Shown here: one piece after another, positions 46,309 through 55,339 of the stretch
Position numbering within the stretch: position 1 is the stretch's first letter
Layout: every line of letters starts with the position of its first letter
Source: Flagellimonas spongiicola
Lineage (GTDB): Bacteria; Bacteroidota; Bacteroidia; Flavobacteriales; Flavobacteriaceae
Assembly: GCF_023502425.1 (NCBI RefSeq)
Contig: NZ_JAMFMA010000002.1
Coordinates: 434,001 to 498,000, forward strand
Reading direction: 5' to 3'
DNA length: 64,000 nucleotides
Notes under the pieces: generated by a model
The model's input: the letters and a program-made list of their open reading frames with translations, nothing else
Told to the model about the DNA's origin: nothing
Database searches by the model: none
Made by a program: the position numbers and the translations under genes

Positions 46309-47451
46309 ATGAAAAATTGGCTTTTCGTATTGATTGGCCTCATGTGCCTCAATTTAGAAGCGCAGGTCACCAAGGAAATTTTTGAATCTTTTAAACTTCA
46401 AGAACGGAGAGACGTATCCTACTATTTCCCAGAAGACTATTCTGAGGACAAAAAGTACCCATTATTGGTCGTGCTGGACGCAGAATATCTCTTTGACCTA
46501 GTGGTTGCGAATGCCAAGTTTTATAGTGAGCACCAACGCATGCCACAAGCTATCGTTGTCGGCATACATCAAGCTGAAAACGATTTACGTTGGGAAGATT
46601 GTGACTTTGAACAAACCTCGGGGTTGCCTACAGAAAAAGGAGCTAATTTTTATGAATTCTTAGGAACTGAGTTAATACCCTATTTGGAAACAAGCTATGA
46701 AATTGCGCCTTTCAAAATGTTCATTGGTTACGATATAACAGCCAATTTTGGAAATTACTTTTTGTTCAAAGACCGATCCCTGTTCAATTCATACCTTTCC
46801 ATATCGCCGGTATTGGCCACAGAAATGGAAAGTCGTGTACCCTCCAGGTTGTTGGATTTAAAACAGGAGATATTCTATAATGTTGTGCTGGAAAAGGAAA
46901 AAACAGAAGACAGACAACGGATTCTTCAAATGAACAATAGCATCAAGTCATTAGATAAAGAAAACCTACATTATTTCTTCGATGAATATGACAATGCCGA
47001 TCATGTTTCTATCGCGGCATACGGAATAAGCAAAGCTTTTGATAATGTTTTCAAAGTTTTCCGCCCCATTAGTCCAAAAGAATACAAGACCGAAATATTG
47101 ACATCGGATGAGCCTGCAATCAAATACCTTGAAGATCGCTATGATATGATTGAAAGACTACTTGGATTTGAAAAACCTGTAGAACTCAATGATATCATGG
47201 CCATATACGCTGCCTGTTTAAAAAAGGACGATTTTGAATCCTTGAAACCGCTTTCAGAAATCTGTAAAAAACAGTTCCCTGAAACAATGATGGGCTTTTA
47301 TTTTGAAGGTGAGTATTATGAGCAATTGGGCGAACCCAAAAAAGCATTCAAAACTTTTGAAAAAGCATTCCAAATGGAGGAAATTGATTTTCTGACCAAG
47401 GATATGGCTTTGGAAAAAATTGATGCGCTCAAGGCTGATTTTGGGTATTAA
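46309..47451 (+). CDS. Secreted esterase-fold protein lacking the serine nucleophile, with C-terminal TPR-like helices
   Basis: A 380-residue protein with a signal peptide (about 1-18, ending LNLEAQ). Residues 30-260 resemble the PF00756 putative esterase (alpha/beta hydrolase) family, with PLLVVLDAEYLF and SYLSISPVL in the right places. Where relatives have GHSxGG the sequence is IGYDITANF, so the catalytic serine position is Asp142. The histidine near NADHVS is kept. The last 90 residues have the A-x-F-x-x-A pattern of a TPR repeat (KKAFKTFEKAFQ). It may be a binding or pseudo-enzyme protein. Confidence 0.75.
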   Translation: MKNWLFVLIGLMCLNLEAQVTKEIFESFKLQERRDVSYYFPEDYSEDKKYPLLVVLDAEYLFDLVVANAKFYSEHQRMPQAIVVGIHQAENDLRWEDCDFEQTSGLPTEKGANFYEFLGTELIPYLETSYEIAPFKMFIGYDITANFGNYFLFKDRSLFNSYLSISPVLATEMESRVPSRLLDLKQEIFYNVVLEKEKTEDRQRILQMNNSIKSLDKENLHYFFDEYDNADHVSIAAYGISKAFDNVFKVFRPISPKEYKTEILTSDEPAIKYLEDRYDMIERLLGFEKPVELNDIMAIYAACLKKDDFESLKPLSEICKKQFPETMMGFYFEGEYYEQLGEPKKAFKTFEKAFQMEEIDFLTKDMALEKIDALKADFGY

Positions 47452-47523
47452 CCCATCTTTCGTGAATTCTCAAATAATCCGTTGGTCTTATTGCATATCT
47501 TTAGGGGCTGCAAGTAAATTTTA

Positions 47524-48885
47524 ATGGCCAAAACCAAAACTGCATTCTTTTGTCAAAATTGCGGAGCCCAGTATGCCAAATGGGTTGGGCAATGTACCTC
47601 TTGTAAACAATGGAATACCGTTGTTGAGGAAATTGTTCAAAAAGAAGAAAAAAGAAATTGGAAGACAGAGACCAATCCAGTTAAAAAAGCTGCCCGGCCG
47701 TTAAAGATTTCTGAAATAACCAATGACAAAGAAATTCGCCTGAATTCGTTTGACCAAGAATTCAATCGAGTTTTGGGCGGTGGAATTGTCCCCGGATCTT
47801 TGATTTTGCTCGGTGGAGAACCTGGCATTGGCAAAAGCACACTTCTACTTCAAATTGCATTGAAACTGCAACACAAGGTTTTGTACGTTTCCGGTGAAGA
47901 AAGCCAAAAGCAGATTAAGATGCGTGCAGATCGCATCAATCCGAAAAGTGAAAATTGCTTTATCCTAACTGAGACCAAAACACAACATATCTTCCAACAA
48001 ATAGCGCAGCTTGAGCCAGATTTGTTGATTATCGATTCCATCCAAACGCTACATACAGATTACATTGAATCGGCTGCGGGAAGTATCTCGCAAATTCGGG
48101 AATGTACTGCCGAGCTGATCAAATTCGCCAAAGAAAGCAATACGCCTGTGATTCTGGTTGGGCACATTACGAAGGATGGTACCATTGCTGGACCCAAGAT
48201 TTTGGAGCATATGGTTGATACCGTACTACAGTTTGAAGGTGATCGTAATTATGTCTACAGAATTCTTCGTTCCTTGAAAAATAGATTTGGATCAACGGCA
48301 GAACTTGGCATTTATGAAATGCAGGGCACTGGCTTACGTGAAGTTCATAACCCTTCGGAAGTATTGATCTCCAAAAATGATGAAGACCTCAGTGGCACTG
48401 CAATTGCGGCCACAGTAGAAGGAATGCGTCCGCTACTTATTGAAATCCAGGCATTGGTGAGCACGGCGGTATATGGAACACCCCAACGTTCCGCTACTGG
48501 ATTTAACGCAAAACGCCTGAACATGCTTTTAGCTGTGTTGGAAAAGAGGGCGGGTTTCAAACTTGCTGCTAAGGATGTTTTCCTAAATATCACTGGCGGT
48601 ATCTCCGTTGATGACCCAGCAATAGATCTTGCCGTAGTCGCAGCAATATTGTCAAGCAACTCGGATATATCTATTGAAAAGGGTCTTTGTTTTGCAGCAG
48701 AAGTCGGGCTTGCAGGCGAGGTACGTCCGGTCCAGCGTGTAGACCAACGAATTCTTGAGGCCGAAAAACTAGGCTTCTCCACAATCTATGTGTCCAAAAA
48801 CAACAAAATTGGATTAAAAAACACTGCCATTGAGATTAAATTGGTATCCAAAGTGGAGGACGTAGTTTCTGGATTGTTCGGGTAA
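47524..48885 (+). CDS. radA: DNA repair protein RadA
   Basis: A 453-residue RecA-like helicase that promotes branch migration in recombination. It has an N-terminal zinc finger C-X2-C-X10-C-X2-C (Cys10, 13, 24, 27), Walker A GEPGIGKST (98-106), the RadA-specific KNRFG motif near 250 and a C-terminal Lon-like domain. It starts 72 bp after the esterase-like gene. Confidence 0.97.
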   Translation: MAKTKTAFFCQNCGAQYAKWVGQCTSCKQWNTVVEEIVQKEEKRNWKTETNPVKKAARPLKISEITNDKEIRLNSFDQEFNRVLGGGIVPGSLILLGGEPGIGKSTLLLQIALKLQHKVLYVSGEESQKQIKMRADRINPKSENCFILTETKTQHIFQQIAQLEPDLLIIDSIQTLHTDYIESAAGSISQIRECTAELIKFAKESNTPVILVGHITKDGTIAGPKILEHMVDTVLQFEGDRNYVYRILRSLKNRFGSTAELGIYEMQGTGLREVHNPSEVLISKNDEDLSGTAIAATVEGMRPLLIEIQALVSTAVYGTPQRSATGFNAKRLNMLLAVLEKRAGFKLAAKDVFLNITGGISVDDPAIDLAVVAAILSSNSDISIEKGLCFAAEVGLAGEVRPVQRVDQRILEAEKLGFSTIYVSKNNKIGLKNTAIEIKLVSKVEDVVSGLFG

Positions 48886-48953
48886 CACATTGTTCACAAG
48901 CTAAGCATCTCGCTTTCTTAGGTTTATATTTTTATATTTATGAAAACCATCCG

Positions 48954-51116
48954 ATGAAAGCGCCGTATTACCTTTTAACTCTTTGGGTTGTTCTTCTAAT
49001 TTCTTGCAATACCAAACAAAATGACACAAAAACGCACCATTGGGAAACATGGAGTCACTACTTAGGCGATCCTGAACGAACCCATTTTGCCTCTCTAAAT
49101 CAAATAGACACTTTGAACGTTCAAGATCTTGAGCTTGCCTGGACGTATAATAGTGGTGGATTGCAAGAAGGAAGAACTACACAGATCCAGACAAATCCAT
49201 TGATTATTGGCAACCAATTGTTTGGCGTTAATGCAGCCATTGAACTTTTTGCCGTTAATGCTTCCACTGGTGAGGAAGAATGGAAATTTGAGCCAAATGT
49301 CAAGGACAATTCGGGCTTGGGATTAAGTCGAGGTCTAAGTTATTGGCCTACAGATGGTTCAAATCCAGCAAGAATATTCTTTAGTTCGGGCTCTAAACTT
49401 TATGCTGTAGATCCAAGTAACGGTACCGCCATTACTTCATTTGGCATTAACGGCAGTATTGATTTAAGAGAAGGACTGGGCAGAGATCCATTACGTTTAT
49501 CTGTAGTATCCAATACCCCAGGCGCTATATTCGAAAATCTTTTGATTCAAGGTACGCGTGTAGGCGAAGGGCCTGGGTCTTCCCCGGGTCATATTCGCGC
49601 ATACAATGTAATTACAGGGGCAATTGAATGGATCTTCCACACTATTCCCCAACCTGGGGAATTTGGTCATGAAACCTGGCCATCTGAAGCATACAAGACC
49701 GTTGGTGGCGCCAATTCTTGGGCAGGAATGGCCATAGATTTGGAACGGGGCATTGTTTTTATTCCTACCGGGTCTGCTGCCTTTGACTGGTATGGTGGGG
49801 ATCGTGAAGGATCAAATCTTTTTGCAAATAGCCTTTTGGCTTTGAATGCAAAAACCGGTGAACGTTTGTGGCATTTTCAAATGGTACACCACGACCTTTG
49901 GGATCGGGACTTACCTGCACCTCCCAATCTTTTGGAAATTACCCAAAATGGAGGACGCATTCCGGCAGTGGCCCAAGTTACAAAGAGTGGACATGTCTAT
50001 CTTTTTCATCGTGCAACGGGAGAACCTTTATTACCAATTGAAGAGCAGCCCTTTCCAGCTTCAAAACTAAAAGGAGAAATAGCTGCAACCACTCAACCCC
50101 TACCCGTTAAACCCGAACCATTTGCAAGACAAATTCTATTGGAATCAGATTTATTCGCACCTGATAGAGATGCCTTTGTGGATGATTTGGTGGACAATGG
50201 CAGCCCTGAAAACACGCCCTCAGTATTGGAAAAATTCAAAACCTTGACTTCAAAAGGACAATTCATCCCCATTGATACCACAGGTGTAATACTCTATCCC
50301 GGAGCAGATGGTGGTGCTGAATGGGGAGGTGCAGCGATTGATCCCCGAGATGGCATCATGTACGTTAATTCAAATGAAATGGCCTGGATAGTTAAAATGA
50401 AAGCGGTTTCCAACACAGAAAACAGTACAGAAAATTTAGGCGAAACCCTTTCTCAAATTCATTGTGCACGCTGTCACGGAGGTAATCTTCAAGGTTTAGG
50501 TGCCATTCCGGAACTACAAAATGTAAAAATGAGATTAGATATGGATTCCATTCAGTCCATCATACAAAAAGGAAAAGGAGCTATGCCGGGAATGCCCAAT
50601 CTCACGAATGCGCAAATAGCTGAAATTGCAGCCTTTCTTGCTAATGAAGAGATTGCTAAAGATCATAGGGTAGAAAAGACAGATCTTGAGGTTCCTTACG
50701 CGGTGGCAAGTTTTGCCCGATTCAAGGATGATAGAGGTTTTCCAATTGTAAAACCCCCATGGGGCACCCTGAACGCTTTGGATTTGAATACAGGGGAATA
50801 CCTTTGGCAAATCCCGCTTGGTCATGAAGAGAGTTTAAATGACCCAAACATTCCAGTATCCGGCATTGAGAACTATGGCGGGCCAGTGATAACAGCGGGA
50901 GGTGTACTCTTTATTGCTGCTACCAAAGATGAAAAAATCAGAGCCTTTAATATGGCTTCAGGCAAACAACTCTGGGAAGATCAATTACCTTCGGGAGGAT
51001 ATGCCACTCCTGCCACTTATCAAATTGATGGCAAACAGTATGTCGTCATTGCCTGCGGAGGTGGTAAGATGGGCACACCATCGGGAGACGAATATCGTGC
51101 TTACACCTTAAAATAA
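48954..51116 (+). CDS. PQQ-dependent dehydrogenase lipoprotein with embedded cytochrome c domain
   Basis: A 720-residue lipoprotein (lipobox LLISC, Cys18) forming an eight-bladed quinoprotein beta-propeller typical of PQQ alcohol/glucose dehydrogenases (W-motifs such as LAWTYNSGGLQ and LNTGEYLWQIPLG). A single haem c site CARCH (504-508) is in a helical insertion of about 75 residues (495-575) before the last propeller blades, so electrons could pass from PQQ directly to haem. It is expected to face the periplasm and feed the respiratory chain. No pqq biosynthesis gene is nearby; the substrate is unknown. Confidence 0.88.
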   Translation: MKAPYYLLTLWVVLLISCNTKQNDTKTHHWETWSHYLGDPERTHFASLNQIDTLNVQDLELAWTYNSGGLQEGRTTQIQTNPLIIGNQLFGVNAAIELFAVNASTGEEEWKFEPNVKDNSGLGLSRGLSYWPTDGSNPARIFFSSGSKLYAVDPSNGTAITSFGINGSIDLREGLGRDPLRLSVVSNTPGAIFENLLIQGTRVGEGPGSSPGHIRAYNVITGAIEWIFHTIPQPGEFGHETWPSEAYKTVGGANSWAGMAIDLERGIVFIPTGSAAFDWYGGDREGSNLFANSLLALNAKTGERLWHFQMVHHDLWDRDLPAPPNLLEITQNGGRIPAVAQVTKSGHVYLFHRATGEPLLPIEEQPFPASKLKGEIAATTQPLPVKPEPFARQILLESDLFAPDRDAFVDDLVDNGSPENTPSVLEKFKTLTSKGQFIPIDTTGVILYPGADGGAEWGGAAIDPRDGIMYVNSNEMAWIVKMKAVSNTENSTENLGETLSQIHCARCHGGNLQGLGAIPELQNVKMRLDMDSIQSIIQKGKGAMPGMPNLTNAQIAEIAAFLANEEIAKDHRVEKTDLEVPYAVASFARFKDDRGFPIVKPPWGTLNALDLNTGEYLWQIPLGHEESLNDPNIPVSGIENYGGPVITAGGVLFIAATKDEKIRAFNMASGKQLWEDQLPSGGYATPATYQIDGKQYVVIACGGGKMGTPSGDEYRAYTLK

Positions 51117-51119
51117 AAC

Positions 51120-52160
51120 TTAAGGAGCTGGGTTTGGAATAGCTTTGTGGATTTCCGTTATGCCATCCAGTACTGCATCGGACAAATCCACATCAATACT
51201 TCTGATATTTTCCTTTAATTGCTCCATGGTAGTGGCACCGATTATGTTACTGGTCACGAAGGGTCGCGTATTTACAAATGTCAGCGCCATCTGGGCTAAA
51301 CTCAATCCATTTGCATGCGCTAGTTCCTGGTATTTTCTTGTGGCTTCAGTAGCTGTTTCACCACTGTAACGATTATAATTGGGGAATAATGTTACCCGGG
51401 CTTTTCGTGGAGGTATTTCAGTCAAGTATTTTCCACTTAAAACCCCAAAACCTAAAGGTGAATAAGGTAATAATCCAATATTCTCTCGCATGGAGACTTC
51501 AGATAAACCAACTTCGAACAATCGATTCAACAAACTATATGGGTTTTGAATCGTTAACATCCGTGGCAAATCTTGGTGGACTTTACTCTCTTCCAAAAAT
51601 CGCATAGTACCCCAAGGACTTTCATTGGAGAGACCTACATGTCTGATTTTCCCTTCTTGAACAAGATCACGAAGTGTTTCAAGTACTTGATGGATATTAT
51701 CCGTCCAAGGGTCAATCATATGTGCATTGAAACCCCTCTGCCCAAAGTAGTTGGTATTGCGTTCTGGCCAATGCAATTGATATAAATCGATGTAATCCGT
51801 TTGTAATCGCTGAAGACTTCCTTCCACTGCTTTGATCAACGATTCCCTGCTGAAACCCGTTGTCCTGATATGCTTTGTAAATTCTGCACGACCAGCAATT
51901 TTCGTAGCCAATACAACCTTGTCGCGGTTACCGTTCTTTTTAAACCAAGTTCCAATAAATTCTTCGGTAACTGCATAGAGTTCTTTTTTGGCTGGAATTG
52001 GATAAAGCTCGGCAGTATCAAAAAAGTTCACACCTTGATCCAGAGCATAATCCATTTGTTCATGACCTTCTTCTTCAGAGTTTTGTCTACCCCAAGTCAT
52101 GGTCCCCAAACAAATTTTACTCACCTTGATATCAGTATGCGGAAGTCGTGTGTATTTCAT
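51120..52160 (-). CDS. Aldo/keto reductase, Tas-like
   Basis: A 346-residue TIM-barrel NADPH oxidoreductase. The catalytic tetrad is visible: Asp and Tyr in FFDTAELYP, Lys in VVLATKIAG and His in LYQLHWPERN. YSPLGFGVLSGKYL and the C-terminal IGATTMEQLKENI are features of the Tas/YghZ-type AKRs. The ATG at 52160 (MKYTRLPH) is preferred over a TTG two codons upstream. It converges on the PQQ dehydrogenase gene with only 3 bp between stops. Confidence 0.93.
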   Translation of the reverse strand: MKYTRLPHTDIKVSKICLGTMTWGRQNSEEEGHEQMDYALDQGVNFFDTAELYPIPAKKELYAVTEEFIGTWFKKNGNRDKVVLATKIAGRAEFTKHIRTTGFSRESLIKAVEGSLQRLQTDYIDLYQLHWPERNTNYFGQRGFNAHMIDPWTDNIHQVLETLRDLVQEGKIRHVGLSNESPWGTMRFLEESKVHQDLPRMLTIQNPYSLLNRLFEVGLSEVSMRENIGLLPYSPLGFGVLSGKYLTEIPPRKARVTLFPNYNRYSGETATEATRKYQELAHANGLSLAQMALTFVNTRPFVTSNIIGATTMEQLKENIRSIDVDLSDAVLDGITEIHKAIPNPAP

Positions 52161-52219
52161 AAGCAATTTTTGAGTCGGTAAAAATACGGATTACGGACTA
52201 CTCCCTTAACAAGCAATTG

Positions 52220-52984
52220 TTATTTTTCCAACTCCACCAAAATTGGACAATGATCACTGTGCTTGGCATCGGAAAGTATGACGGAGCGTTTCAGACGATC
52301 TTGTAGCGAATCGTTGACCATGCCATAATCCAATCGCCAACCCTTATTATTCGCCCTGGAATTGGCACGATAACTCCACCATGTATAATTGTGTGGTTCT
52401 TTATTGAAATGTCTAAAACTATCTATGAATCCACTCTTAATGAAATTACCAATCCATTCCCTTTCTACGGGAAGGAACCCAGAAACATTTTTATTCCGTA
52501 CGGGATCATGGATATCAATGGCTTCATGGCAAATATTGTAATCCCCCAGCACAATTAAGTTTGGTCGTTCTTTCCGAAGGGTATCAGCATATTTTTGAAA
52601 ATCGGACATATATGTCAACTTGTGCTCTAATCGTGCCATATTAGTACCTGAAGGCAAGTACATACTCATGATAGAAACATCACCATAATCCGCTCTAATG
52701 TTCCTTCCTTCAAAATCCATATAATTGATTCCAGTACCATATTCTACATAATCAGGTGCTTCTTTGCAAAGTAAAGCCACCCCACTATATCCTTTTTTTT
52801 GTGCACTAAACCAATAGTGATGTTTGTATCCGGCAGCTTCAAAAAGGGAAACATCCACCTGTTCTTTTAGAGCTTTTATCTCTTGCAAACAGACCACATC
52901 AGGATCTACCGCAGTTAACCATTCAATAAAACCTTTATTTAAAGCGGCTCTGATACCGTTGACGTTGTACGAAACTATTTTCAT
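52220..52984 (-). CDS. xth: Exodeoxyribonuclease III
   Basis: A 254-residue AP endonuclease/3'-5' exonuclease of the EEP superfamily: MKIVSYNVNGIRAALNKGF start, metal-binding Glu in VCLQEIKAL, and the C-terminal SDAKHSDHCPI with the catalytic histidine. It repairs abasic sites and 3' blocks. It stands alone between the aldo/keto reductase and the outer-membrane protein gene. Confidence 0.97.
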   Translation of the reverse strand: MKIVSYNVNGIRAALNKGFIEWLTAVDPDVVCLQEIKALKEQVDVSLFEAAGYKHHYWFSAQKKGYSGVALLCKEAPDYVEYGTGINYMDFEGRNIRADYGDVSIMSMYLPSGTNMARLEHKLTYMSDFQKYADTLRKERPNLIVLGDYNICHEAIDIHDPVRNKNVSGFLPVEREWIGNFIKSGFIDSFRHFNKEPHNYTWWSYRANSRANNKGWRLDYGMVNDSLQDRLKRSVILSDAKHSDHCPILVELEK

Positions 52985-53072
52985 GCTTAAGTTTTGCTAA
53001 AAATAACCAATGTAAAGCGCTCCAAAAAATTTGGAACACTAATTGATTATTCCATTCTGAATTAATTATTGA

Positions 53073-53594
53073 ATGATGAAAAACCTAGTACTGATAGTCT
53101 TGCTTTTGAGCTCATTAGCCATCCAGGCACAAGCCTATCCAAGATTTGATAATAACCATGAACTAAAATTCAATGCTGGACTTTTTTTGGCAACTGGTTC
53201 CGTTGAAGGTTCTTATGAATATTTTTTTACCGAGGATACCAGTTTTGGAGGCACCGTGTACTTTGACAATGATGCTACAGACTATAATGGGGATTTCGGC
53301 ATTGGACCTAACTTAAGGGCCTATTTTGGCTATCAACCCAGAAGTGGACTGTTTGTTGAGGCCTTTGGACTTTATTACACCTGGGATGAAGAAAATCTGC
53401 AAGAAAATATCAATTTTCGAAATCAAAACTATAGCACCATTGCCTTGGGCCTTGGACTCGGTAATAAATGGGTGACACCTAGTGATAATTTCACCTTGGA
53501 GATCTACGGTGGTGTTGGAAGAAATGTAAATCCAGAAGAATTCCAAGACACCTTTATGTTCAGGGGCGCTTTAGCTATCGGATTTCGCTTTTAA
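53073..53594 (+). CDS. Small outer-membrane beta-barrel protein
   Basis: A 173-residue protein with a signal peptide (about 1-20, ending IQAQA) and alternating aromatic/hydrophobic strands ending in a C-terminal phenylalanine (ALAIGFRF), the signal for outer-membrane insertion. Its size suggests an eight-stranded barrel, in the style of DUF3575 or OmpW/OmpX-like proteins. Function unknown. Confidence 0.75.
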   Translation: MMKNLVLIVLLLSSLAIQAQAYPRFDNNHELKFNAGLFLATGSVEGSYEYFFTEDTSFGGTVYFDNDATDYNGDFGIGPNLRAYFGYQPRSGLFVEAFGLYYTWDEENLQENINFRNQNYSTIALGLGLGNKWVTPSDNFTLEIYGGVGRNVNPEEFQDTFMFRGALAIGFRF

Positions 53595-53623
53595 GCGTTA
53601 ATTTTAAGGTTTAAATCAAATTG

Positions 53624-54175
53624 ATGACAGCCTTACTCTTAATCGATATCCAAAAAGGATTACAAGAACTTGACTTTTATGGTGAAGAACGGAATAATCT
53701 AAATGCCGAAGCCAATAGTGCCAAGCTACTTGAAGCTTTTCGGTCCAAGAACATGCCAATTTACCATGTGCAACATTGTTCTTTGAATCCAGATTCACCT
53801 TTGCATCCTTCAAATCCGGGAAATGATTTTAATCCACTAGTGCAACCCAAGGAAAATGAACCGATCATTAAAAAACATGTCAATAGCGCATTTATCGGTA
53901 CGGACTTGGAAAACACCTTGAAGAAGGATGGGATTTCCGAAGTGGTGATAGCAGGGTTGACCACCGAACATTGTGTATCAACTTCAACACGAATGGCTGC
54001 AAATCTGGGCTTCAAGGTTCAACTGATTTCCGATGCTACTGCAGCCTTTAACAAAATCGGCTTAAATGGTGAAACCTACAGCGCTGCATTGGCACACAGC
54101 CTAGAGCTGGCGAATTTAAAAGATGAATTTGCCACTATTCTGGATACCCAAACATTATTGGCACAAATTGACTGA
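53624..54175 (+). CDS. Isochorismatase-family cysteine hydrolase
   Basis: A 183-residue Rossmann-like hydrolase. The catalytic triad is Asp8 (LLLIDIQ), Lys83 or 84 (IIKKHVNSAF) and Cys117 (GLTTEHCVST). The cis-peptide motif GLTTEHC fits nicotinamidase/isochorismatase-like amidases. The substrate is not apparent; nicotinamidase would need metal-binding histidines I do not see clearly. The ATG at 53624 follows an in-frame TTG directly. Confidence 0.87.
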   Translation: MTALLLIDIQKGLQELDFYGEERNNLNAEANSAKLLEAFRSKNMPIYHVQHCSLNPDSPLHPSNPGNDFNPLVQPKENEPIIKKHVNSAFIGTDLENTLKKDGISEVVIAGLTTEHCVSTSTRMAANLGFKVQLISDATAAFNKIGLNGETYSAALAHSLELANLKDEFATILDTQTLLAQID

Positions 54176-54219
54176 TTCCTTCTTATTTTTATACATCAAA
54201 AGCGCTTAATCCCAATTAC

Positions 54220-55326
54220 ATGCACCGCACCATCATAGCCCTGATCTTTGCTACCCTACTAACAATACCTAATGCAAAAGCCCAAGAAGAACCCCTTAGA
54301 TTGGGGATAGCAGGACTTACCCACACGCATGTGCATTGGATTCTGGGAAGAGCAGACAAAACCGATGTGAAAATCGTTGGCATGGTAGAACCCAATAGGG
54401 ATTTAGCACAGCGTTATGCAGATCAATACGGCTATTCAATGGATTTGGTCTACAACACATTGGATGAGATGATCGCAGACACAAAGCCAGAGGCAGTTGC
54501 CGCATTTGGAACTATATATGCCCATTTGGAAGTAGTAGAGCAATGTGCACCAAAAGGAATTCATGTGATGGTTGAAAAACCAATGGCCGTAAGCCTTGAT
54601 CATGCCCAAAAAATGGCTGCTTTGGCACAAAAGCACAACATACACCTCCTCACCAATTACGAAACCACATGGTATCCTACAAACCATAGGGCCAAGGAAC
54701 TATTGGATGAAGGCAAGATCGGAGCATTGCGAAAAGTGATTGTTAGGGATGGGCACCGCGGGCCAGCTAAACTCGGTATCAACCAGGAATTTCTGGATTG
54801 GCTTTTTGACCCTGTGGAAAATGGTGGAGGAGCTATTATGGATTTTGGATGTTATGGGGCAAATCTTATGACTTGGCTTCGCAATGGGGAGCGACCTAAT
54901 ACCGTAACCGCGGTAACCCAGCAATTACAAGCAGAAAACAATCCCAAAGTAGATGATGATGCTACCATTATCCTTACTTATGATGATGCGCAAGCAATTT
55001 TGGAACCTTCATGGAATTGGCCCATGGGAAGAAAGGACATGGAAATTTATGGACTTACTGGCGCAATATATGCCGACAATCGCAATACACTCCGTATTCG
55101 AATGGCCGAGGGGTATGATGGCTACAACGAAGAAAAATTTACCTTGGAGGAACGACCAGCACCCTTTAACGATCCCTTTTCCGTTTTAGAAGCTGTTGTC
55201 CGAAATAAAATTCAATTACCTGCCAACAATCTATATTCTGTGGCCAATAACCTAGTGGTCATGGAAATCCTTGATGCTGCACGAAAAAGTGCCAAAAAAG
55301 GTAAAACCATCACAATCAAAAAATAA
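54220..55326 (+). CDS. Exported Gfo/Idh/MocA family oxidoreductase
   Basis: A 368-residue NAD(P)-dependent sugar-type oxidoreductase with an apparent signal peptide (MHRTIIALIFATLLTIPNAKA). The Rossmann motif LGIAGLTHTHVHW, the catalytic-region EKPMAV and the C-terminal beta-sheet domain (GAIMDFGCYGANLMTWL) are typical. The canonical GxGxxG is altered to GIAGLTHTH, seen in some Bacteroidota members. Export is unusual for an NAD enzyme, but tightly bound NAD is known in glucose-fructose oxidoreductase. It is 13 bp ahead of a TonB-dependent receptor gene. Confidence 0.86.
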   Translation: MHRTIIALIFATLLTIPNAKAQEEPLRLGIAGLTHTHVHWILGRADKTDVKIVGMVEPNRDLAQRYADQYGYSMDLVYNTLDEMIADTKPEAVAAFGTIYAHLEVVEQCAPKGIHVMVEKPMAVSLDHAQKMAALAQKHNIHLLTNYETTWYPTNHRAKELLDEGKIGALRKVIVRDGHRGPAKLGINQEFLDWLFDPVENGGGAIMDFGCYGANLMTWLRNGERPNTVTAVTQQLQAENNPKVDDDATIILTYDDAQAILEPSWNWPMGRKDMEIYGLTGAIYADNRNTLRIRMAEGYDGYNEEKFTLEERPAPFNDPFSVLEAVVRNKIQLPANNLYSVANNLVVMEILDAARKSAKKGKTITIKK

Positions 55327-55339
55327 AAGACCTCAAAAT

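Noticed and set aside
48345-48782. 145-codon minus-strand frame inside radA
   Set aside because: Antisense shadow of the conserved radA C-terminal domain.
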